A stretch of DNA of 64,000 bases, taken from Brevibacillus agri (GTDB lineage Bacteria; Bacillota; Bacilli; Brevibacillales; Brevibacillaceae). How positions within the stretch are numbered: position 1 is the stretch's first letter; each line of letters begins with the position of its first letter. The notes beneath the pieces were generated by a model that had not been told where the DNA came from, searched no databases, and saw only the letters and a list, made by a program, of their open reading frames with translations. The stretch spans positions 1,279,001 to 1,343,000 of the forward strand of contig NZ_CP026363.1 in NCBI RefSeq assembly GCF_004117055.1, read 5' to 3'. The position numbers were made by a program, and so were the translations under genes. This document shows positions 1 to 8,514 of the stretch, in pieces.

Positions 1-224
1 GAAAAAAGCAGGAGGCAGGAGCGTTTTTTGCAAATATGGGCGGTTTTGGGTCCCGTCATTGCCTCCGTCCTCACTTCTTTTTTTGCCCGATTTTTCATGT
101 AGCCGCAAAAGCTGGCACATAATTATATAAGAATGTGGAAAAGTTGTGTAATCCTCATTCCATTTTTCTACCGTATCTCCTGACTATACTTGGTGGGCAG
201 ATAACAGAAAGTGAGGATATCCAA

Positions 225-854
225 GTGAAGAAGTTCGACGTTTCTATACTTTCGGTTGCCGTTTTGCTGACCGGACTGGCTGTGCTCGGTGTCTACCAGG
301 CAGGAGAGGCAGAGAAAGACCCGGTTCTGGTCAAGGCTGGTGATACCTCGATTACGCAATATCAACTGTACGACGAAATGAAGACGATGTACGGCAAGCA
401 GATGATACACGAGCTGGTCGCCCAGTCGCTGATTTCACAGGAAGCCAAGGCGCAAAACGTTACGGTGACCAAGGAAGAAATGGACAAGGAAATTGCCTCG
501 ATGAAAGAACAGGTCGGCTCCGAGGAAGCGTTCAAAAACTACCTCCAGAGCATGGGGATGACCGAGCAAAAGCTGCGTGAGAAGCTGACGGTGCTGATGA
601 CCCGCGACAAGCTGCTCGACAAGGCGTTTCCGGTTACGGATGAACAGATCAAGAAATACTACGACGAGAACAAACAGCAGATGGGCTCGCCTGCGCCGGA
701 ATTTGAAAAGGTGCGCGATCAGATCAAATCTGTTTTGACCGATAAAAACCGCAGCGAAAACTACAACAATTGGCTGAACGAGATTCAGCAAACGCACAAG
801 GTAGAATGGTACGACCCTTCCTTTGACGATCCAGCCCAGCCTGTAACGGGCTAA
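225..854 (+). CDS. SurA-N-like exported protein without a PPIase domain
   Basis: The 209-residue product has an N-terminal hydrophobic segment (SILSVAVLLTGLAVLGVY) that should act as an uncleaved signal anchor. It is followed by a helical domain like the N-terminal chaperone part of SurA/PrsA proteins (VLVKAGDTSITQYQLYDEM..., then ELVAQSLISQEAKAQNV). The C-terminal helix (EFEKVRDQIKSVLTDK) resembles the end of such proteins. No parvulin catalytic domain lies between them, so I infer a chaperone-like exported factor without isomerase activity. The GTG at 225 is preferred over an ATG at 135 because a GTGAGGAT-type ribosome binding site precedes it and it puts the hydrophobic segment at the N-terminus. 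The gene is followed by its own terminator. Confidence 0.75.
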   Translation: MKKFDVSILSVAVLLTGLAVLGVYQAGEAEKDPVLVKAGDTSITQYQLYDEMKTMYGKQMIHELVAQSLISQEAKAQNVTVTKEEMDKEIASMKEQVGSEEAFKNYLQSMGMTEQKLREKLTVLMTRDKLLDKAFPVTDEQIKKYYDENKQQMGSPAPEFEKVRDQIKSVLTDKNRSENYNNWLNEIQQTHKVEWYDPSFDDPAQPVTG

Positions 855-868
855 GCTTCTCGATCAAC

Positions 869-915
869 AAGACTTTCCCTCTCGCAAGCGACGAGCAGGG
901 GAAGTCTTTTTCTTT
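869..915 (+). terminator. Intrinsic terminator after the SurA-N-like gene
   Basis: A 12-base-pair stem (AAGACTTTCCCT at 869-880 with AGGGGAAGTCTT at 897-908, one G-T pair) is followed by a T-rich tract. Confidence 0.85.
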
Positions 916-1008
916 GCGGCCAGGGGCAAGTTTTCCATTCCGTTCGTTTAGTAACGGGCACGGGTGGAAAAACTGGATAAATAATTGCCAATGTAAGGGA
1001 GCAATGAG

Positions 1009-2403
1009 ATGGCTCAAATTGGCCCCAGCCTGGATGAGAATGTTCGGTATGTAAAAGAGGCGCTAGGATACAGCAATGACATAGTGATCCGCGAACTGGT
1101 TCTGGACAGCCGCGAGCCTGTACGCGCTGCTGTTGTGTACACGGATGGCATGGTAGATACCCACATGGTGCAGGGGGTTTTAATCAACAGCCTGCTTTAC
1201 AAGACGCGCTTTAAAGAACTGGAGCTGGAACGCGAGGAAGAACTCGTCCCCTTTTTAAAAGATGCGGTTTTGACCGTTGGCGATATCGGTGACGTGGACA
1301 ATTTTCCCGAGATGTTTACGGCCATGCTCTCCGGGTGCGCCATCCTATTCTTGGACGGATATGAACAGGCGATGGCGATCGGCTTGCAGGAATGGAAGGA
1401 CAGAGGGGTGACCGAGCCGACGGCGCAAACGGTCATTCGCGGTCCGCGTGAAGGTTTCACGGAGAACCTGCGGACGAACGTTACGCTGTTGCGCAGGCGA
1501 ATCGTCAGTGAAAAGATGTGGGTCGAGACGCGCAGAATCGGGGAAGTGACAAAGACGGAAATCGCGGTCGTGTACATCAAAGGTCTGGTCGAGGAAGGCG
1601 TTGTGGAGGAAGTCCGCAGCAGGCTGGACCGGATTGATATGGACGGCATCATGGAGAGCGGGATGATCGAGGAGCTGATCCAGGATGCAGCGTACACGCC
1701 GTTTCCGACGATCTCCAACTCCGAGCGCCCCGATGTGGTTGCCTCCAATTTGCTGGAGGGCAGGGTCGCGATCCTGGTGGACGGAACTCCGTTTGTGCTG
1801 ACCGCGCCTTCTCTCTATATCGCGATTACCACTTTTCATCAGGAGATGCTGCCGACCCAACTGCTCATCAGTCTGGCGGCGCAACGGGAGGGCGTGCCTT
1901 TTCCGGCTTTCGTGGAGGCGGTATTGATGGAGATCGCCTTCGAGATTTTGCGGGAGGCGGGGATTCGCATGCCGCGCGCTGTCGGGCAGGCAATCTCCAT
2001 TGTCGGGACGCTGGTAATCGGCCAGGCCGCAGTAGAGGCGGGTATCGTGTCTGCGGCGATGGTTATCGTCGTTTCGATTACGGCGATCTCCAGCTTTATT
2101 TTTCCGGCGATCAACATGTCGATTCCCGTGCGCATCCTGCGCTTTCCGCTGATGGTGCTGGCGGCCTCCTTCGGCATCTACGGCATCATTGTCGGGGTGC
2201 TCGCTCTGGTGCTGCACTTGTGCAGCCTGCGTTCGTTTGGCGTTCCGTACATGAGCACGTTTGCTCCGTTTTCATTCAAGGAGCAGCGGGATACGATCCT
2301 GCGCCTTCCCCGTTGGGCCTTGGACAAGCGGCCTGAGTCGATCAGCAAGCGCAACCTGCGCCGCCAGTCAACGAAAATGAAGCCACCCCCGCCCGGCAAG
2401 TAG
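1009..2403 (+). CDS. Spore germination receptor A subunit (GerA family)
   Basis: This 464-residue protein is a GerAA/GerBA/GerKA-type A subunit of a germinant receptor in the spore inner membrane. The N-terminal half is the soluble GerA domain (DENVRYVKEALGYSNDIVIR at the start, TEIAVVYIKGLV and SRLDRIDMDGI in the middle). The C-terminal half has about five hydrophobic segments, including PTQLLISLAAQREGVPFPAF and AVGQAISIVGTLVIGQAAVE, which are typical of the family. An AAGGGAG site precedes the ATG. The gene is followed after 28 bases by the C subunit. The usual B subunit (GerAB permease) is absent between or after them. The ligand cannot be told from sequence. Confidence 0.92.
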   Translation: MAQIGPSLDENVRYVKEALGYSNDIVIRELVLDSREPVRAAVVYTDGMVDTHMVQGVLINSLLYKTRFKELELEREEELVPFLKDAVLTVGDIGDVDNFPEMFTAMLSGCAILFLDGYEQAMAIGLQEWKDRGVTEPTAQTVIRGPREGFTENLRTNVTLLRRRIVSEKMWVETRRIGEVTKTEIAVVYIKGLVEEGVVEEVRSRLDRIDMDGIMESGMIEELIQDAAYTPFPTISNSERPDVVASNLLEGRVAILVDGTPFVLTAPSLYIAITTFHQEMLPTQLLISLAAQREGVPFPAFVEAVLMEIAFEILREAGIRMPRAVGQAISIVGTLVIGQAAVEAGIVSAAMVIVVSITAISSFIFPAINMSIPVRILRFPLMVLAASFGIYGIIVGVLALVLHLCSLRSFGVPYMSTFAPFSFKEQRDTILRLPRWALDKRPESISKRNLRRQSTKMKPPPPGK

Positions 2404-2431
2404 CACACGAAAAGCAAAGGAGTGGACTTCC

Positions 2432-3613
2432 ATGAAAGGCATAAAAGTGCTTCTCTGCATCGCGCTGGTCATGCTCCTGGCCGGTTGCTGGAACCGCAAA
2501 GAACTGAACGATCTGGCTATCTGCGTAGGTATCGGAATCGACAAGGCGGAGCACGGCTATACCGTGTCTGTCCAGGTGGTGGACCCGGGGGAAGTAGCAG
2601 CCAACAAAGGGAAGCCAGGTAGGGCTCCTGTCACGCTTTTTTCCATGAATGCCCCTACTGTTTTTGAGGCGCTGCGAAAAATGACGACGGTCTCTCCGCG
2701 CAAAATCTATATGTCGCATACAAGGATGCTGATACTGGGCGAGGCGATGGCGCGGGAAGGAATTGCTCCCGTGCTTGATTTTGTGTCGCGCGACCATGAA
2801 TTTCGCACGGATTTTTACATTGCTGTGGCGCGCGGAACGACGGCGAGCAGTATTTTGAAAGTGATTACGCCGCTTGAGCAAATCCCGTCCAACGAGCTGT
2901 TCGCCTCGCTGGAAACGTCCTCTAAAGCATGGGCTCCGACTGTTGCGGTGACGCTGGATCAGTTGATTGCGGATTTGACGAACAACGGTAAGCAGGCAGT
3001 GCTGACGGGCATTCGCTTGACTGGTCCGGCGGTGGAGGGGGATCGGCGGAGCAATGTGGAGCAGATTGATTCCAACGTGCTGCTGGAATACTCCACGTTG
3101 GCGGCGTTTCGCGGAGACAAGCTGATCGGCTGGCTCAACGAAGCGGACAGCAAAGCGTACAACTACATTGCCGGAAACGTGAAAAGTACGGCGGGCAGCC
3201 TTCCGTGCAAAGGCGGAGGAAGAATGACGATGGAAGTCATGAATGCCGATTCCAAGATCAAGGCCAGCCTGAAAAACGGCAAGCCGGAAATCACGGTTCT
3301 GATCCAGTTGGAAAATGACGTCGGCGAGGTGCAGTGCAATATTGATCTGACGAAGATGGAGACGATCGAGCAAGTGGAAAAAGACGCAGAAAAAGGGATG
3401 GTCGAGAGTGGAATGCGCGCTGTCGCCTACGCCAAAAAAAGAGGCGTAGACATTTTCGGCTTCGGCGATGCGATTCACCGCAAATACCCGAAAGTGTGGA
3501 AGCAACTGGAGAAAAACTGGGACAAGGAATTTGCCAAGCTGCCGGTGCATATCCAGGCGGAGGTCAAAATCAGGCGGTTGGGGACGATCAGCAACGCCTT
3601 CAAAGAAAAGTGA
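2432..3613 (+). CDS. Spore germination lipoprotein, GerAC family
   Basis: The 393-residue product starts with a lipoprotein signal peptide (lipobox LLAGC, Cys at about residue 19) followed by WNRKELNDLAICVGIGIDKA, the hallmark N-terminus of GerAC-type C subunits (Ger(x)C family). The C subunit sits on the outer face of the spore inner membrane with the A and B subunits. An AAAGGAG site lies just upstream of the ATG. It is translated from the same operon as the A subunit. The C-terminal region (IEQVEKDAEKGMVESGMRAV and GFGDAIHRKYPKVWKQLEKN) matches the end of the family fold. Confidence in family is high and in germinant is nil. Confidence 0.92.
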   Translation: MKGIKVLLCIALVMLLAGCWNRKELNDLAICVGIGIDKAEHGYTVSVQVVDPGEVAANKGKPGRAPVTLFSMNAPTVFEALRKMTTVSPRKIYMSHTRMLILGEAMAREGIAPVLDFVSRDHEFRTDFYIAVARGTTASSILKVITPLEQIPSNELFASLETSSKAWAPTVAVTLDQLIADLTNNGKQAVLTGIRLTGPAVEGDRRSNVEQIDSNVLLEYSTLAAFRGDKLIGWLNEADSKAYNYIAGNVKSTAGSLPCKGGGRMTMEVMNADSKIKASLKNGKPEITVLIQLENDVGEVQCNIDLTKMETIEQVEKDAEKGMVESGMRAVAYAKKRGVDIFGFGDAIHRKYPKVWKQLEKNWDKEFAKLPVHIQAEVKIRRLGTISNAFKEK

Positions 3614-3633
3614 CCGAGCGAGGAGGAGGATAA

Positions 3634-3861
3634 ATGTCTACGCTGACAGTTGTGCTTGTCTCGATTATCGTCTGCCTGTATGAGCTGCCCAGACTGATCC
3701 GCCAGAGGCAGAAAAAAGAAATGACCGTCTTCGTCGCGATGCTTGTCATCAGTGTCGGGCTGTACGCCGCCACGCAATACGGGCGGCTTGCCAACCCTGT
3801 GTATGTGATGGAATGGATTTTCAAGCCGATGAGCGATGTCATTAGCAGTTGGCTGCGTTGA
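3634..3861 (+). CDS. Small two-segment membrane protein in ger operon
   Basis: This 75-residue protein has an N-terminal transmembrane segment (STLTVVLVSIIVCLYELP), a basic RQRQKKE loop, a second segment (TVFVAMLVISVGLYAATQYG) and a short tail ending KPMSDVISSWLR. A GAGGAGGAT ribosome binding site precedes the ATG, 20 bases after the gerAC-type stop, so it is in the operon. I do not recognise a named family. Small membrane proteins are known to accompany some germinant receptor operons, so a receptor-modulating role is possible but is inferred only from position. Confidence 0.75.
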   Translation: MSTLTVVLVSIIVCLYELPRLIRQRQKKEMTVFVAMLVISVGLYAATQYGRLANPVYVMEWIFKPMSDVISSWLR

Positions 3862-3940
3862 CAAGGGGGAGGATGGCGGGGATTGTCGGCCAAAAGCGGG
3901 GCATACTGAGAAGACCCCAGCATAAGGAGTGGGAACAAAC

Positions 3941-4291
3941 GTGGACGGTCTTTGGATGAAGTTGCTTGTAAGCCCGATCTTTGTTGTTTTGGCCGATGCG
4001 CTCTTTCCCGAGGTGAATTTTGCGAACTTGTACCAGTCGGTCGGAGTGGGGTTCGTGCTCGCTCTCGCCGGTTTTTTTCTGGACAGGGCCATTCTCGCGC
4101 CCGGCAGTCTTTGGCTTACGACCGCTATTGATTTCATCATCGGCTTTCTCATCGTCTACGGCAGCGTCGTCTTTTTGCCAGAGGCCCAGGTTTCGCCGAT
4201 AGGAGCGGGATTTGTCGCGATCTTTTACGGGGTGGCCGAATATTTGCAGCATACGTGGTTGCTTAGAGCCATCCGTTCGGGAAATGAATAG
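3941..4291 (+). CDS. DUF2512 (YndM-like) integral membrane protein
   Basis: The 116-residue product has four hydrophobic segments and resembles the DUF2512/YndM family of spore-formers (KLLVSPIFVVLADALFPEVN, AIDFIIGFLIVYGSVVFLPE). In Bacillus subtilis, yndM lies close to the yndDEF germination-receptor genes, which agrees with the context here. GTG at 3941 is chosen because AAGGAG sits 11 bases upstream; a start at 3929 would lie inside that ribosome binding site. An ATG at 3956 is an alternative. Function is unknown. Confidence 0.75.
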   Translation: MDGLWMKLLVSPIFVVLADALFPEVNFANLYQSVGVGFVLALAGFFLDRAILAPGSLWLTTAIDFIIGFLIVYGSVVFLPEAQVSPIGAGFVAIFYGVAEYLQHTWLLRAIRSGNE

Positions 4292-4306
4292 AGCCGCGCA
4301 TGATGA

Positions 4307-4350
4307 AGGACAGCTCCGACGTCTAAAGAAGACGGGAGGCTGTCCTTTTT
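4307..4350 (+). terminator. Terminator of the ger operon
   Basis: GGACAGC...GACGTCT pairs with AGACGGGAGGCTGTCC through a bulge, with a short AAAG loop, and is followed by TTTTT. Confidence 0.8.
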
Positions 4351-4385
4351 GCTGTTGCTTGGGTCTACGAGAAAAGCGGTGGCGT

Positions 4386-5252
4386 TCAGTCTGCGCGGTG
4401 GGAGGAAGGCGACAGCTTTTTGACAACCAGCCGCTCGATCCAGCGCCAGGGAAGCAGCGTTTTTGCCGCGAGCATCAGCACCGTGCTTCGCCCGACCGGA
4501 TAGCGAAAGCGGGGAGCGGGGCTGGTCGCGGCGCGGACGATTGCGGAGATGACGGCGTCCGGCTCCGGGGCAGACCGCATGATTGATTCCACATGCTGGC
4601 GCAGCAGCTTCATTTGCCCGGCATAGGCGGAGTCGGAGTCTGGGACAGGCTGCTGGGTTTGCAACGCCTTTTCCCAGATCGGAGTGCGATACGAGCCTGG
4701 CTCGATGACGCTCACATAAACGTGATAGGGCAGCATCTCCAGGCGCAACGACTCGCTGAAGCCTTCGACTGCGTGCTTGGAAGCGGCGTAGGGCGAGAGG
4801 CCGGGGAAGCCGAAGCGGCCGCTGATGCTGCTCAGATTGATGATCCTTCCTGCTTGTTGTCGCCGCATGTGCGGCAGCACGGCGCGAGTGACGTCGATCA
4901 GGCCGAACACGTTGACTGCAAACTGGCTGCGCCAGTGCTCGGGAGGGATTTCCTCGGCAAAGCCGCCGTAGGCGCAGCCTGCATTGTTGAGCAACAGGTC
5001 GATGCGGCCGTGCCGTTCGATGATGCTGGTGATCGCCTGCTCAATTTCGGCGGGGCGAGTGACGTCCAAGGAAATCACTTCCATATGTTCGCTTGCTATA
5101 TGCAAGTTTGCAATTTTGTCAAGAGGGCCCCTTTTTTCCAGGTCGCGCATGGAAGCGATTACGTAAAATCCGGCCTTGACTAATGCCACAGAAGCGTTCA
5201 TTCCAAAGCCGCTAGAGGTTCCAGTGATTAGTGCTATTGGTCTTTTTTGCAT
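4386..5252 (-). CDS. Short-chain dehydrogenase/reductase
   Basis: A 288-residue classical SDR. The nucleotide-binding motif TGTSSGFG is at residues 10-17, NNAG is near residue 90, the catalytic Ser is in INLSSISG, and the YAASK active-site motif is near residue 156. The substrate is not known. Family members of this length with a short C-terminal extension (PWRWIERLVVKKL) act on various alcohols, ketones or lipids. It is transcribed away from the cta genes and shares a 336-base divergent region with ctaC. Nothing links it functionally to its neighbours. Confidence 0.9.
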   Translation of the reverse strand: MQKRPIALITGTSSGFGMNASVALVKAGFYVIASMRDLEKRGPLDKIANLHIASEHMEVISLDVTRPAEIEQAITSIIERHGRIDLLLNNAGCAYGGFAEEIPPEHWRSQFAVNVFGLIDVTRAVLPHMRRQQAGRIINLSSISGRFGFPGLSPYAASKHAVEGFSESLRLEMLPYHVYVSVIEPGSYRTPIWEKALQTQQPVPDSDSAYAGQMKLLRQHVESIMRSAPEPDAVISAIVRAATSPAPRFRYPVGRSTVLMLAAKTLLPWRWIERLVVKKLSPSSHRAD

Positions 5253-5299
5253 GCGAATCTCCTTTAACTTCCCTGAACTGGTTACATTTCTCTTGAAAG

Positions 5300-5323
5300 T
5301 TCACAAATTTGTTCATAAATTTG
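5300..5323 (-). promoter_or_regulatory. Tandem ResD-like boxes upstream of ctaC
   Basis: TTCACAAATTTG (5300-5311) is directly repeated as TTCATAAATTTG (5312-5323), and a degraded third copy follows. On the reverse strand the first reads AAATTTGTGAA, which contains the TTTGTGAA core described for ResD sites in Bacillus. ResD is known to control cta genes in B. subtilis. Assigning the repeat to ResD is inference. Confidence 0.45.
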
Positions 5324-5536
5324 TTAACAAAATCATAACAAATAGCCTTTAGATTAAGGAAAATTTATGTATACTTAAATGGTTACCACGCACTGGTAGA
5401 AGTCTGCTTTCTTGGCCTTTACTCTTTTTGTTTGTTTTAGAAATGACTGCTAATCCTTTTCCTGATTGGGTATGATAGTTGGGGAAAGTATAGCTAGCTA
5501 TTTCTTACGCAAATGAAAGAGTACGTAAGCTTCTAG

Positions 5537-5551
5537 TTGTAAGCGTGGCTA
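5537..5551 (+). promoter_or_regulatory. Candidate cre (CcpA) site before ctaC
   Basis: TTGTAAGCGTGGCTA matches 13 of 15 positions of the degenerate cre consensus WTGNAANCGNWNNCW. CcpA control of the cta cluster is known in B. subtilis. The second half-site here is poor. Confidence 0.35.
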
Positions 5552-5588
5552 GAACGTTACCAACACGAAGAAAGAGGGGTTCATTGGT

Positions 5589-6608
5589 ATGAAGGGTTGG
5601 CAACAGTTTTGGCGTCAGCTTTCTCTTTTTGGTCTGCTGGCGCTGGTGTTAACCGGGTGTGGCAAAGATGAGCTCTCAGCGCTCAAGCCTTCCGGCCCGG
5701 TGGCTGCGATGCAGTATGACCTGATGAAGCTGTCCTCCGCTATCATGATCGGCGTCTTCATTGTCGTTATGCTGATCTTTACGTACGTCCTTATTCGATA
5801 TCGTAAGCGCCCGGGACAGCAAGGCGTTCCAAAACAGGTCGAAGGCAATCATGCACTTGAGATTCTTTGGACGGTTATTCCTTTCCTGCTCCTGATTGTC
5901 ATGGCGATTCCAACCGTTACGACCGGTTTCGCTCTGCACAAGGAATATCCAAAAGAGGAAGCGCTTCAAGTGAAGGTAATCGCTCACCAGTTCTGGTGGG
6001 AGTTCGAGTACCCTGATCTGGGAGTAGCAACCGCACAAGACCTCGTTCTGCCAGTTGGCAAAAAGGTTCAGTTCCACGTGACCTCTGCTGACGTAATGCA
6101 CGCATTCTGGATTCCGGCATTGGGCGGCAAGATCGACACCAACCCAGGCCAGGAAAACAAGATTTGGCTGCAAGCAGACAAGACAGGCATTTTCTACGGT
6201 AAATGCGCGGAGCTCTGTGGAGCGTCCCATGCCTTGATGGACTTCAAGGTGGAAGTAATGGACCAGGCTGCATTTGACAACTGGGCAAACGGCATGAAGG
6301 GCGTTCAGTCCAAAGAGCCGGTAGCTGCAACATCCCCAGGTGCTGCACAAGGTCAAGAAATCTTCAACAAAAGCTGTCTCGGCTGTCATGCCATTGCCGG
6401 CAAAGGCGGCAAACTGGGTCCAAACCTGACCAACTTCGCGGATCGCGAGCGCGTAGCAGGTATTCTCGCCCATACGCCTGAGAATGTGGCAGAGTGGCTG
6501 AAAGATCCGCAAAAGGTGAAACCGGGCAACAACATGCCTAACCTCAACCTCGACGATGCACAAGTGAAAGCGCTTGTAGAGTACATGTCTACACTCAGCG
6601 TGAAGTAA
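5589..6608 (+). CDS. ctaC: Cytochrome c oxidase subunit II with fused cytochrome c (caa3)
   Basis: This 339-residue protein is subunit II of caa3 oxidase. It has a lipoprotein signal (LVLTGC, Cys24), two transmembrane segments (SAIMIGVFIVVMLIFTYVLI and ALEILWTVIPFLLLIVMAIP), and a CuA domain with CAELCGASH near residues 206-214. The C-terminal cytochrome c domain has the heme site CLGCH near residue 262 and a distal Met in NNMPNL. It accepts electrons from the quinol-cytochrome branch and passes them to subunit I on the outer membrane face. AAAGAGGGG precedes the ATG. It is the first gene of ctaCDEF. Confidence 0.97.
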   Translation: MKGWQQFWRQLSLFGLLALVLTGCGKDELSALKPSGPVAAMQYDLMKLSSAIMIGVFIVVMLIFTYVLIRYRKRPGQQGVPKQVEGNHALEILWTVIPFLLLIVMAIPTVTTGFALHKEYPKEEALQVKVIAHQFWWEFEYPDLGVATAQDLVLPVGKKVQFHVTSADVMHAFWIPALGGKIDTNPGQENKIWLQADKTGIFYGKCAELCGASHALMDFKVEVMDQAAFDNWANGMKGVQSKEPVAATSPGAAQGQEIFNKSCLGCHAIAGKGGKLGPNLTNFADRERVAGILAHTPENVAEWLKDPQKVKPGNNMPNLNLDDAQVKALVEYMSTLSVK

Positions 6609-6666
6609 TTACCGTAATGAAATGACATTCGTCATAGGCAGTTACGCTTAAAAAGGAGGTAAACCT

Positions 6667-8514
6667 GTGTCTGCACATGCTTCTCACGCACCCGCGCCAA
6701 AACGTTCAGGGCTGTGGGATTGGCTCACGACAGTGGATCACAAGAAGATCGCGATCCTGTACTTGATTGCCGGCGGAATTTTCTTTCTGGCTGGCGGTTT
6801 CGAAGCCCTGCTGATCCGTTTGCAGTTGATGTATCCAGAAGCTCAAGTGGTTGGTGCCAAGACATTTAACGAACTGATTACCATGCACGGCACCACGATG
6901 ATTTTCTTGGCAGTCATGCCGGTCATCTTCGCGCTGATGAACGCGGTCGTTCCGCTGCAAATTGGCGCACGCGACGTAGCATTCCCATTTGTTAACTCTC
7001 TCGGTTTCTGGCTCTTCTTCTTCGGGGGAGTGCTCTTGAACACCAGTTGGTTCCTTGGTGGAGCGCCAGATGCCGGATGGACATCTTATACAACTTTGGC
7101 TTTGAACCAATTTAGCGGCCGCGGGGTAGACTTCTACGTTCTCGGTCTGCAAATTGCCGGTCTTGGTACGCTGATCGGTGGTATCAACTTCCTGGTTACC
7201 ATCATCAACATGCGTGCTCCAGGTATGACATTCATGCGTATGCCAATGTTCACCTGGGCGTCTTTTGTAACATCCGGCCTGATTCTGTTCGCGTTCCCTG
7301 CGATTACAGTCGGCCTGGTTCTGTTGATGTTCGACCGTCTGTTCGGCGGTAACTTTTTCAATCCGGACGCTGGTGGTAATGTTGTCATTTGGCAGCACTT
7401 GTTCTGGATTTTCGGTCACCCCGAAGTATACATCCTGATTCTCCCGGCATTCGGTGTGATTTCTGAAGTCATTTCCACCTTCTCCAGAAAGCGCCTGTTC
7501 GGTTACAGCTCCATGGTATTCGCAACCGCGCTGATCGGCTTCCTTGGCTTCATGGTGTGGGCTCACCACATGTTTACAACCGGTTTGGGCGCTATCGCCA
7601 ATACGCTGTTCGGTCTGGCAACGATGTTGATTGCGGTGCCTACGGGTATCAAAATCTTCAACTGGCTTTTGACCATGTGGGGCGGACAAATCCGCTTCCC
7701 TACCGCAAACCTGTTTGCAGTAGGCTTCATCCCGACGTTTACAATCGGTGGTATGACAGGGGTTATGCTCGCGGTTCCGCCGGCTGACTACCAATACCAT
7801 GACAGTTACTTCGTAGTAGCGCACTTCCACTACGTTATCGTAGGGGGTCTTGTGTTCGGTCTGTTCGCAGGTCTGTACTACTGGTGGCCGAAGATGTTCG
7901 GGAAAATGCTCAATGAAACACTTGGTAAATGGAACTTCTGGACGTTCTTCATCGGCTTCCATCTTACCTTCTTCCCGCAGCACTTCCTTGGCTTGATGGG
8001 GATGCCGCGCCGCGTCTACACGTTCCTGAAAGGTCAGGATCTCGATGTCGGGAACTTCATCAGTACGATCGGGGTATTCGGTATGACGATCGGTACCATC
8101 CTGTTCCTGGTTAACGTCGTTGTTTCCGCAAAAGGCAAACGCGCTCCTGCAGACCCGTGGGATGGACGTTCGCTTGAGTGGTCGATTCCGTCGCCACCGC
8201 CTGAGTACAACTTTGCGCAAACACCGCTGGTTCGCGGTCTGGATGCATTCTGGATTGAGAAAATGGCTGGCAACAAAGGCATGACACCTGCTGAACCGCT
8301 TGGTGACATCCACATGCCGTCGCCATCGTTCCTGCCTTTCCTGATGTCTGTAGGCTTGTTTGTTGCGGGTTACGGCTTCATGTACCACAACTACTTTGTC
8401 GTGGTTATCGGCTTGCTCGTGACATTCGCCAGCATGTTCGCCCGTTCTGTAAAAGACGATCCTGGTTATCATATTCATGAGGACGAAATCGAAGAGAAAG
8501 GGGTTAAGGCTTAA
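6667..8514 (+). CDS. ctaD: Cytochrome c oxidase subunit I
   Basis: The 615-residue subunit I carries heme a, heme a3 and CuB and pumps protons. Visible motifs are TTVDHKKIAILYL at the N-terminus, ITMHGTTMIFLA (heme ligand region), WIFGHPEVYILILP (CuB His and cross-linked Tyr), and VVAHFHYVIVGG (CuB/heme a3 ligands). The length fits the long Bacillus-type subunit I with extra C-terminal helices. It starts at GTG behind an excellent AAAAGGAGGT site, 58 bases after ctaC. Confidence 0.97.
   Translation: MSAHASHAPAPKRSGLWDWLTTVDHKKIAILYLIAGGIFFLAGGFEALLIRLQLMYPEAQVVGAKTFNELITMHGTTMIFLAVMPVIFALMNAVVPLQIGARDVAFPFVNSLGFWLFFFGGVLLNTSWFLGGAPDAGWTSYTTLALNQFSGRGVDFYVLGLQIAGLGTLIGGINFLVTIINMRAPGMTFMRMPMFTWASFVTSGLILFAFPAITVGLVLLMFDRLFGGNFFNPDAGGNVVIWQHLFWIFGHPEVYILILPAFGVISEVISTFSRKRLFGYSSMVFATALIGFLGFMVWAHHMFTTGLGAIANTLFGLATMLIAVPTGIKIFNWLLTMWGGQIRFPTANLFAVGFIPTFTIGGMTGVMLAVPPADYQYHDSYFVVAHFHYVIVGGLVFGLFAGLYYWWPKMFGKMLNETLGKWNFWTFFIGFHLTFFPQHFLGLMGMPRRVYTFLKGQDLDVGNFISTIGVFGMTIGTILFLVNVVVSAKGKRAPADPWDGRSLEWSIPSPPPEYNFAQTPLVRGLDAFWIEKMAGNKGMTPAEPLGDIHMPSPSFLPFLMSVGLFVAGYGFMYHNYFVVVIGLLVTFASMFARSVKDDPGYHIHEDEIEEKGVKA

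Larger units (their letters stand above)
5253..5588. promoter_or_regulatory. Divergent SDR/ctaC control region
   Basis: This 336-base AT-rich region holds no gene. It contains the tandem repeat at 5300-5323, a -10-like TATACT at 5370-5375 (weak -35 TTTAGA at 5348-5353), a small inverted repeat TACCA/TGGTA near 5383-5397, a second -10-like TATGAT at 5471-5476, and a cre-like sequence at 5537-5551. An AAAGAGGGG ribosome binding site serves ctaC. The transcription start cannot be fixed by eye. Confidence 0.5.

Noticed and set aside
5383-5397. TACCA/TGGTA inverted repeat as an operator
   Set aside because: Five-base arms in AT-rich DNA are too common to support a call on their own.
6706-8478. 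590-codon reverse frame opposite ctaD
   Set aside because: His/Gln/Arg-rich shadow of a membrane protein gene; ctaD is unambiguous.
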